From Nitrospira sp. (GTDB lineage: Bacteria; Nitrospirota; Nitrospiria; Nitrospirales; Nitrospiraceae), in assembly GCA_015903995.1 (NCBI GenBank), contig JABMDK010000002.1, positions 1 through 39,489 of the forward strand: a stretch of DNA of 39,489 nucleotides. The letters run 5' to 3'. Positions 34,249-39,489 of the stretch are shown one piece after another (position 1 is the stretch's first letter; every line of letters starts with the position of its first letter). A program made the translations under genes and the position numbers. The notes beneath the pieces are model-generated. The model was not told the origin of the DNA. It saw nothing but the letters and a program-made list of their open reading frames with translations, and did no database searches.

Positions 34249-35402
34249 CCACTCATTCATCCCGAACCGGGATCCTCCCCTATCAAGACATCAAGCGCTT
34301 GATCGCAAGCCGGGCCATCAGCGCCGTTCCGGCCATTGAAAACAGGCAGATACAGCCGGCCAGCCTCGATCTCCGTCTCGGCCGCAAAGCCTATCGCCTG
34401 ATCAGCAGTTTCTTGCCGGAACTGTCGGCCATCTCTTCACGCCTGAATGTGCTGGACTTTTATCAGTCGGACCTCGTGATGTACGAGATGGACCTCACCG
34501 ACGGAGCGATTCTAGAGAAGGGCCATGTGTATCTCGTTCCGTTGTTGGAACAGCTGGCCCTCCCGAAGACAATCCGCGCACGGGCGAATCCAAAGAGCAC
34601 AACTGGTCGCCTAGATGTCTTCACCCGCGTGGTGACGGATCTCACCTCCGGATTCGATGAAATTCGAGCCGGTTATCGAGGCCAGCTGTTCCTGGAGGTC
34701 GTCCCGCGCTCGTTTGCCATCAAAGTTCGCACAGGGCAGTCATTGAACCAAATCCGGTTTGTGTCCGGCGAAGCCACGGTGCCGGACCGAGCGCTTCAGG
34801 CACTCCATCGAAACACGCCGTTGCTGTACCACAATGTGACTTCCCCGAAGGCCGTGGGTGGCCGAGACTTTCGCGTTGAGCGTGGACTCTTCCTCCGCAT
34901 TGATCTCGCCGGCACGGATCAGAGAGATTCCCGTATAATAGGGTACCGTGCGAAGAAGAACAGCCACGTCATCGATCTGGAGAAAGTCGGCCATTATGCG
35001 GCGGCTGACTTTTGGGAGCCGCTCCATCGCCATCGTCACGACAGCTTATTATTGGAGCCGGAAGAGTTTTATATCCTGGCCTCGAAGGAGCGCATTCGCG
35101 TGCCGGCCGGCTACGCCGCTGAAATGGTGGCCTACGAAGCGGCCTGCGGGGAGCTCCGAACACACTATGCGGGATTTTTCGACCCTGGATTCGGGTACGG
35201 ATCGAAGGGAGAGATCCCCGGCACACAAGTTGTACTGGAAGTTCGCCCGCACGACGTGCCATTCTTGATCCATGACGGACAGACCTTCTTCAAGGTCGTC
35301 TATGACAGGATGATGGGAATGCCGACACAGCTCTATGGATCCTCGTTGGGATCCTCCTATCAACGACAGACCTTATCGCTCAGTAAGCATTTCAAAGTCT
35401 AA
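34245..35402 (+). CDS. Double-domain dCTP deaminase
   Basis: A 385-residue protein of the long 2'-deoxycytidine-triphosphate deaminase family, about twice the length of E. coli Dcd because the fold is duplicated. The N-half holds QPASLDLRLGRKAYRL and RARANPKSTTGRLDVFTRV, then GFDEIRAGYRGQLFLEVVPRS. The C-half repeats with AAEMVAYEAACGELRTHYAG, FDPGFGYGSKG and GTQVVLEVRPHDVPFLIHDGQ. It deaminates dCTP to dUTP for thymidylate synthesis. GTG 34245 overlaps the KamA stop. Its link with lysine aminomutase is not obvious. Confidence 0.88.
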   Translation: MTTHSSRTGILPYQDIKRLIASRAISAVPAIENRQIQPASLDLRLGRKAYRLISSFLPELSAISSRLNVLDFYQSDLVMYEMDLTDGAILEKGHVYLVPLLEQLALPKTIRARANPKSTTGRLDVFTRVVTDLTSGFDEIRAGYRGQLFLEVVPRSFAIKVRTGQSLNQIRFVSGEATVPDRALQALHRNTPLLYHNVTSPKAVGGRDFRVERGLFLRIDLAGTDQRDSRIIGYRAKKNSHVIDLEKVGHYAAADFWEPLHRHRHDSLLLEPEEFYILASKERIRVPAGYAAEMVAYEAACGELRTHYAGFFDPGFGYGSKGEIPGTQVVLEVRPHDVPFLIHDGQTFFKVVYDRMMGMPTQLYGSSLGSSYQRQTLSLSKHFKV

Positions 35403-35404
35403 TT

Positions 35405-35818
35405 ATGGCGCCATCCGATCTCCCACCGCCTCACGACGAATCTCTCCGCCCATCACGTCCGACCGAACCGGACGAGCAGGGGTCAGGAAACGAGCATCAA
35501 ATCCACGTCATCGGCCTGATGGTCGGGACCGCACTGATGTTTATCGGTTTCCTGAATGTGTTTCTGTCCATCAGCGGCGGCTTCGAAATCAATATCGTGC
35601 CCTTTCTGATCTATTTCGGCGGCCTTGCGATATGGGCCAATGCCGCCGTTGAAACTCCGACCATTCGCTATGGAGTCATGGCCCTTGCCATTGCCTTAGC
35701 CTTGGGGCTCTTTCAATATGGGGAAGTCCTCTTTTGGCACAAGCAAATTCTCTTCTGGGTCACCATTATCATCGTCATGTACTTCATGTTCGTCGAGCCT
35801 AAGAAACCCACGACCTGA
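35405..35818 (+). CDS. Four-helix membrane protein (hypothetical)
   Basis: A 137-residue protein with a 30-residue Pro/Ser/Glu-rich polar N-terminus and four hydrophobic segments (about 34-56, 61-79, 85-104, 112-130). Charged ends suggest both termini lie in the cytoplasm. I recognise no family. It starts 2 bases after the dCTP deaminase stop and ends 6 bases before a glycosyltransferase start, so it is probably cotranscribed with both. Confidence 0.75.
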   Translation: MAPSDLPPPHDESLRPSRPTEPDEQGSGNEHQIHVIGLMVGTALMFIGFLNVFLSISGGFEINIVPFLIYFGGLAIWANAAVETPTIRYGVMALAIALALGLFQYGEVLFWHKQILFWVTIIIVMYFMFVEPKKPTT

Positions 35819-35824
35819 TCGCTG

Positions 35825-36492
35825 ATGACAATCTCCGTCATCATTCCCACCTTAAACGAAGAAAAAAATCTGCCACGGACTCTTGCTTGTCTCTCGCCGT
35901 CTGACTTCACTGAGATCATCATCGTCGATGGAGGCAGCACCGACGGCACCCTCAGCCTGGCTCAAGAATTTTGCGCCCGTACGGGCAATGCCCGCATTAT
36001 CCGGTCGCCACGAGGGCGCGCGCGCCAAATGAACGAAGGGGCGAAAGTCAGCCAGGGTGAGATCTTGCTCTTCTTGCATGCCGACACACAACTACCGACA
36101 CAGGCCGGATGGATTATTCAATCAGCCATGACCACGCATGCCGCAGTGGGCGGACGCTTCAATGTCCGATTCGACAGCCCCTCGACTTGGGGTCGAGTCA
36201 TCAGTTCCTTTATGAATCGCCGGTCCCGTTTGACGGGCATCGCCACCGGCGACCAAGCCCTGTTTGTCCGACGCCAGGTGTTCGACCTGCTCGGAGGTTT
36301 CTCCGAGATTCCGCTGATGGAAGATATCGAATTCAGCAGGCGACTGCAGCAGACACCGTCGTCACCTCCTTTAGGCGATGGGACACACAAGGCCCGCTGA
36401 GAACCATCCTCTTGATGTGGACTCTGCGCTTCCTGTACTGGGCAGGAGTCAACCCGTCACGGCTGGACCAATGGTACAAAGTGGTAAGGTAG
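35825..36492 (+). pseudogene. TIGR04283-type glycosyltransferase, frameshifted by a deletion
   Basis: A family 2 glycosyltransferase. The first frame (35825-36400) gives VIIPTLNEEKNL, IIIVDGGSTDGTLSLA, FLHADTQLP, GGRFNVRFD, GIATGDQALFVRRQVFDLLG and PLMEDIEFSRRL, then out-of-family residues and a stop. The family's end continues in another frame to 36492: DTVVTSFRRWDTQGPLRTIL and TLRFLYWAGVNPSRL. In relatives about 8-10 residues separate SRRL from the VVTS motif; here they are missing. A deletion that is not a multiple of three near 36345-36355 fits, possibly between GCAGCA repeats. Likely a recent pseudogene. Confidence 0.82.
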
Positions 36493-36525
36493 ACCGTGAA
36501 GAGTACGGTGTAAGGAGTGAGCAGT

Positions 36526-37320
36526 GTGAAAGATAGAACGACAAGACTCTCGGAAGACAAGAACTCCTCCAGTCCCAAATCGCTTCACGCTTCACGCCTC
36601 ACATCTCACGCGGCCTTAGTGATCTTTGCCAAAGCGCCGATTCCCGGCCAGGTAAAGACACGCCTCTGCCCTCCGCTCACTGCCGACGAAGCGGCCACGC
36701 TCCATGGGAGCTTCGTCCTCGATACCCTGGAGCGAACCAAAACTGTCGTCACGACATTGAAGCTGCCGATTGATCGCTATCTGGCCTGTGCCCCGTCTGT
36801 GACGCATGTCTTCTTTAAGATTATGGAAGAACGGCAGGGCGTACGGCTGATCGATCAAGTGGGCGACGACCTTGGGGCTCGCATGAACCACGTCTTTCAC
36901 ACACTGTTTGCCCAAAGATACCGACAGGTCATCCTCATTGGGACGGATGTGCCCACCCTTCCTCTCGACCATTTCAAACAAGCCCTCACCGCGCTGGAGA
37001 ATCATGATCTCGTGCTTGGCCCAGCGTTGGACGGGGGCTACTATCTGATCGGCCTCAAGGGAGTGACACCGGAGCTCTTTACCGACATTCCCTGGTCGAC
37101 CGACCAAGTCCTCAGGCTCACACAAGAGAAAGCAGCGGCGATCGGACTCACGGCTTCCATGATTCAACCGTGGCGCGATGTCGATACCCGAGCTGATCTG
37201 GAAGCCCTCATTGTCGCGTACAGTGCCGAAGCCAAGAAACCGAAGAATGATCGGGTGTTTTCAAGCCGAACCGCGGGAGTGCTGGAAACTCTCGCCAAAC
37301 GGCTTCATTCAAGGGCATAA
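36526..37320 (+). CDS. TIGR04282-type glycosyltransferase
   Basis: About 264 residues. The family core starts at ALVIFAKAPIPGQVKTRLCP and continues with QVGDDLGARMNHVF, VILIGTDVPTLPLDHF, DLVLGPALDGGYYLIGLKG and DIPWSTDQVLRLT. TIGR04282 and TIGR04283 genes often sit together and were named for arsenosugar biosynthesis; that role is unproven here. The start is unclear: GTG 36526 follows AAGGAG, but the first 30 residues come from a simple repeat (TTCACGCTTCACGCCTCAC) and are not family-like. A start just before ALVIFAKA would fit relatives better. Confidence 0.87.
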   Translation: MKDRTTRLSEDKNSSSPKSLHASRLTSHAALVIFAKAPIPGQVKTRLCPPLTADEAATLHGSFVLDTLERTKTVVTTLKLPIDRYLACAPSVTHVFFKIMEERQGVRLIDQVGDDLGARMNHVFHTLFAQRYRQVILIGTDVPTLPLDHFKQALTALENHDLVLGPALDGGYYLIGLKGVTPELFTDIPWSTDQVLRLTQEKAAAIGLTASMIQPWRDVDTRADLEALIVAYSAEAKKPKNDRVFSSRTAGVLETLAKRLHSRA

Positions 37321-37351
37321 TGCCCCACCAACCCTTTAACTAAGAGACCAC

Positions 37352-38086
37352 ATGAATCAGCAGGTTGCGCTCATCACCGGAGGGGCGAAAGGCATCGGAC
37401 GGGGGATCGCCCTTGAGCTCGCGTCCCAACAGTGGAAGATTGCCTTCTGCTACAGAACCAGCGAAGCCGAGGCCAAGACAACGGCGCAGGAGATCACGCA
37501 GCGAGGAGGACAGGCGCTGGCCCTCCGGTGCGATGTTGCTGACCCAGTGGCGGTCAAGAACCTGGTCACGCAGGTGGAACAGGAATGGGGTCGGATCGAC
37601 GTCCTCATCAATGGCGCCGGCCCCTATCATCGTGTCAACCTCTTCGACGAAACCGTCGAGGGCTGGAATGACATGTTCGATGGCAATTTGCATCCTATTT
37701 TCTATCTAGCCCAAGCTGTCGCGCCTGGCATGAAAGCCAGAAAATCAGGTCGCATCATCAATTTCAGCATGGCCAATGCGGACCAGATGGAGGCGCAGCC
37801 TGATGTGACCGCCCACTATATCGCCAAGGCCGGCGTGCTGATCCTGACACGCACGTTGGCGAAGTTGTTGGCCCCCTATGGCATTACTGTCAACGCCATC
37901 TCACCCGGCTTCATCGATTCAGGTAGCGCACCGCCACAAGAGCTTGCTGCCATGACCAAACGTATTCCCGCCGGGTACATCGGAACGGTTGACGATACCG
38001 TGGCAGCCGTTCGTTATCTGCTGAGTGGGGATGCACGATACGTAAACGGCGCAAATATCCAAATCAGCGGGGCGTGGGGAATATGA
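37352..38086 (+). CDS. SDR family oxidoreductase with altered active site
   Basis: A 244-residue classical short-chain dehydrogenase. The cofactor loop is TGGAKGIG (9-16), the acidic residue after strand 2 is in RCDVADP, INGAG lies at 86-90, Ser139 is in INFSMAN, and the region before the catalytic Lys is AHYIAKAG. Lys159 is four residues after His155, where relatives have the catalytic Tyr, while Tyr156 sits one residue too near. The C-terminal GDARYVNGANIQISGAW is typical. Substrate unknown. It may still be active through Tyr156 or not at all. It begins 31 bases after the glycosyltransferase. Confidence 0.88.
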   Translation: MNQQVALITGGAKGIGRGIALELASQQWKIAFCYRTSEAEAKTTAQEITQRGGQALALRCDVADPVAVKNLVTQVEQEWGRIDVLINGAGPYHRVNLFDETVEGWNDMFDGNLHPIFYLAQAVAPGMKARKSGRIINFSMANADQMEAQPDVTAHYIAKAGVLILTRTLAKLLAPYGITVNAISPGFIDSGSAPPQELAAMTKRIPAGYIGTVDDTVAAVRYLLSGDARYVNGANIQISGAWGI

Positions 38087-38092
38087 GGAGAT

Positions 38093-38210
38093 GGAACGGC
38101 ATTCAGGTTACTTCCTTGCTCACTGAGCGCGCACCCGGAATAATCGTAGTTTCAAATCAAGGGTTGTGCTCGCTCAACGTGCGCAGTGGAACCAACCTGA
38201 ATGCCGTTCC
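38093..38210. repeat. 118-bp palindromic element (E3)
   Basis: Left arm GGAACGGCATTCAGGTT (38093-38109) is a perfect 17-base inverted copy of 38194-38210. Inside, GCTCACTGAGCGCGCAC on the left is partly complementary to GCTCGCTCAACGTGCG on the right (38168-38183). That core is also found in the hairpin at 25324-25419. The loop is AT-rich. It begins 7 bases after the SDR stop. Confidence 0.7.
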
Positions 38211-38363
38211 TGAGAAGGGACAGGAGAGTAGCGGCGCTTGGTCAATGCGCACAGTGTGAAACCAACCAATCCTCTCACAAGAAGAAGGGACGAAATGGCA
38301 TTACGGAGCTGATCGATATAGACAGGGAACCAACCTGAATGCCGTTCTTTGGAGAGAAGAGGA
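38150..38363 (+). repeat. Three degenerate tandem units of about 70 bp
   Basis: AACCAACC occurs at 38190-38197, 38260-38267 and 38328-38335 (spacing 70 and 68), followed each time by a GAAGGGA-like run ending at 38220, 38290 and about 38363. The unit TCAAYGYGCRCAGTG precedes the first two. Units 1 and 3 share GGAACCAACCTGAATGCCGT (38188 and 38326) exactly. Units 2 and 3 look like decayed copies of the right side of the hairpin. Confidence 0.6.
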
Positions 38364-38384
38364 TCAAGGAAATGGAGGGTGGCG

Positions 38385-38789
38385 ATGAAATCGGAGCAGG
38401 AACGCGAAGCGCATCGACGGTTTGTTCAAGCCCTTCAGCATGAACACGTGACCTGTGCGAGACCAGGCTGCGGGGGAGCCATGGCCATCGACGATCACAC
38501 ACCACATAGCGCTCGCATCAAGTCATACGAAGCCACCTGCGAACGTTGTCATGCGGTCGAAAAGATAACGGGCAAAGAAGAACACCAGCCCTCTTGGGAC
38601 GTGGCCTCCATCACCTTGATGGCGGAAACCCATCTCCTCCACGAACAACCGATGTGCCCGTACGACGACACGCCCATTACCTTCATCTCACTACCCAATC
38701 CTCGCCGTAAAGCCCGGTACCGCCTCCAGTGCTACTACTGCGGCCGGCACACGGAAATGAACTGGCCGCCTCGGGAAGCCAAGAGCTAG
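38385..38789 (+). CDS. Cys-rich zinc-ribbon-like protein (hypothetical)
   Basis: A 134-residue protein starting at ATG 38385 after GGAGGG; the longer open frame to 38349 runs through repeat sequence. It has paired Cys motifs: CARPGC, CERC, a single CP in QPMCPYDD, and CYYC. These four clusters could hold two zinc ions. The rest is polar with no membrane helix. I do not recognise a family. It is followed by 73 bases and then the HicA-like gene. Confidence 0.7.
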   Translation: MKSEQEREAHRRFVQALQHEHVTCARPGCGGAMAIDDHTPHSARIKSYEATCERCHAVEKITGKEEHQPSWDVASITLMAETHLLHEQPMCPYDDTPITFISLPNPRRKARYRLQCYYCGRHTEMNWPPREAKS

Positions 38790-38862
38790 GAAATGAGGGC
38801 TTATGATCTCTTGGCTTGAGCAATGTCCAATTCTTGGATTCCCTGGTTAGATACGCACACGA

Positions 38863-39114
38863 ATGAATAAGCGAAAACTCCTCACAAAAGCCCTTACGGG
38901 CTCCAAGAGTCTTCGATTCACCGAAGCGGTACGACTAGCGGAAGCCTTTGGGTTCCGACTGTCAAGGGTAAGAGGCAGCCACCATGTGTTTGCCCATCCA
39001 ACCTTGCGTGAATTGGTCAATCTTCAAGAAGTCAGCGGCAAAGCCAAACCCTATTAAGTCCGACCGTTGCTTGATCTGGTAGAGAGGTATAATCTACAAC
39101 TCGACGGCAAGTAG
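38863..39114 (+). pseudogene. HicA-like toxin interrupted by in-frame TAA
   Basis: The open part (38863-39057) has MNKRKLLTKALTGSKSLRF, FTEAVRLAEAFGFRLSRVRG and the HicA core GSHHVFAHP with the catalytic His. It continues LVNLQEVSGKAKPY and ends at TAA 39055-39057. The same frame goes on VRPLLDLVERYNLQLDGK to TAG 39112-39114, which is the normal end of HicA-like proteins (KPYQVR, LVERYNL). A single C-to-T change at a Gln codon explains the stop. The truncated 64-residue product keeps the catalytic His but lacks the last helix. Confidence 0.82.
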
Positions 39115-39119
39115 GAACC

Positions 39120-39341
39120 ATGAAAGATTATCACATCAATATCTTCTATAGCGAAGCGGACAAGGGCTATATCGCCAATATTCCTGATTTAGACGCTTGT
39201 TCCGCCTTCGGAAAAACTCCAGCCGATGCCTTGAAACAGGCACAATTAGCCAAGAACGTTTGGCTGGAAGCCGCGCGTGCGACCGGCAAGCCTATCCCAA
39301 AACCACGTTATCGACCTGTCATCAACCAAACTGGATCGTAA
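39120..39341 (+). CDS. HicB-like antitoxin
   Basis: A 73-residue HicB-type protein: YHINIFYSEADKGYIANIPDLDACSAFGKTPADALKQA, the partial RNase H-like fold of the family, then LAKNVWLEAARATGKPIPKPR. The C-terminal DNA-binding domain of longer HicB proteins is absent, so it may act by toxin binding alone. It starts 5 bases after the original end of the hicA-like frame and has no strong ribosome site, so it would have been coupled. It is intact. Confidence 0.88.
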   Translation: MKDYHINIFYSEADKGYIANIPDLDACSAFGKTPADALKQAQLAKNVWLEAARATGKPIPKPRYRPVINQTGS

Positions 39342-39347
39342 TATACC

Positions 39348-39380
39348 GTGGTTTCCGCCCGTTTGAACGCGGGATACCAC
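39348..39380. terminator. Hairpin between convergent genes
   Basis: GTGGT at 39348-39352 pairs with ACCAC at 39376-39380, and an inner CCGTT pairs with AACG. It lies between the HicB stop and the 3' end of a gene on the opposite strand. No clear T-run follows, so terminator function is tentative. Confidence 0.3.
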
Positions 39381-39419
39381 CAGGAGACCAAACATTGTTC
39401 AGCGGGAACTGATTCACCG

Positions 39420-39489
39420 TCATCTCGTAAACGCTTTCTTGATGAACTCTCCGAGCCGGCTGAAGTAGGCTCGCCCACCGATCAGATAG
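39420..39489 (-). CDS. Possible 3' end of a minus-strand gene (partial)
   Basis: A minus-strand frame enters at the window edge and ends with TGA at 39420-39422, giving YLIGGRAYFSRLGEFIKKAF and two more residues. The composition is protein-like and the direction is convergent with hicB, but only 22 residues are visible. I cannot name a family. Confidence 0.4.
   Translation of the reverse strand, partial: YLIGGRAYFSRLGEFIKKAFTR

Larger units (their letters stand above)
38087..38384. other. Non-coding array of a hairpin and decayed copies
   Basis: About 300 bases between the SDR and the Cys-rich gene. It holds the hairpin at 38093-38210 and two further partial copies of its right side, at spacing of about 70 bases. 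Open frames here have no ribosome binding site. The last 12 bases carry GGAGGG for the following gene. Confidence 0.6.

Noticed and set aside
38074-38259. 61-codon plus-strand open frame in the repeat array
   Set aside because: Composed of the hairpin element E3 and its copies; no ribosome binding site.

Overview
The window reads as a chromosomal segment of a Nitrospira-like bacterium (Nitrospirota). This rests on moderately high GC, the gene families present, an orphan CbbQ/NorQ-type ATPase, and palindromic intergenic elements of a kind I associate with that genus. The taxonomy is inferred from content; no database was searched. No rRNA, tRNA, CRISPR array, prophage or complete insertion sequence is visible.

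Layout. 1-5.1 kb: a PilZ-like protein and DNA polymerase IV on the minus strand; then on the plus strand two tandem small membrane proteins, a DUF1059 protein, and a methyltransferase-TfoX-DUF488 run. 5.1-22.4 kb: every gene is on the minus strand, in two tightly packed blocks. The upstream block (22.36 to 16.65 kb) encodes NmrA, pirin, a DsbA/FrnE-like oxidoreductase, a VOC protein, a 35-residue small ORF, a hypothetical protein, a second VOC protein, a double-CDGSH protein and, last, a GAF-AAA-Fis sigma-54 activator. The downstream block (16.30 to 5.07 kb) encodes a STAS protein, an RND tripartite pump, a nitroreductase, an SDR, RidA, an AlkA-type glycosylase, a ferredoxin-MBL hydrolase and a BT1/MFS-like transporter. 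Each block is preceded by a sigma-54 -24/-12 box, and each box has the same 37-bp double palindrome about 140 bp upstream of the predicted start. I read this as one self-controlled detoxification, repair and efflux regulon. It is the main finding.

22.6-27.1 kb: a secreted OB-fold-like protein, a 596-bp gene-free stretch with a 124-bp palindromic repeat, a Phd-VapC-type toxin-antitoxin pair whose toxin is broken by an in-frame stop, two paralogous glycine-zipper lipoproteins, a DUF167 protein and the orphan CbbQ/NorQ ATPase. 27.1-38.1 kb: a hybrid histidine kinase coupled to a YkgJ-DUF2156 fusion. Divergent from these run a possible ATP-grasp protein, a glutaredoxin, a lysine 2,3-aminomutase-like radical SAM enzyme, a double-domain dCTP deaminase, a small membrane protein, two TIGR04283/TIGR04282-type glycosyltransferases (the first frameshifted) and an SDR. 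38.1-39.5 kb: a hairpin-repeat array, a Cys-rich protein, and a HicA/HicB-like pair whose HicA reading frame is also cut by one stop codon.

Decay is a recurring theme: two toxin genes with in-frame stops next to intact antitoxins, a glycosyltransferase with a frame-changing deletion, and a pump adaptor whose signal peptide is out of frame.
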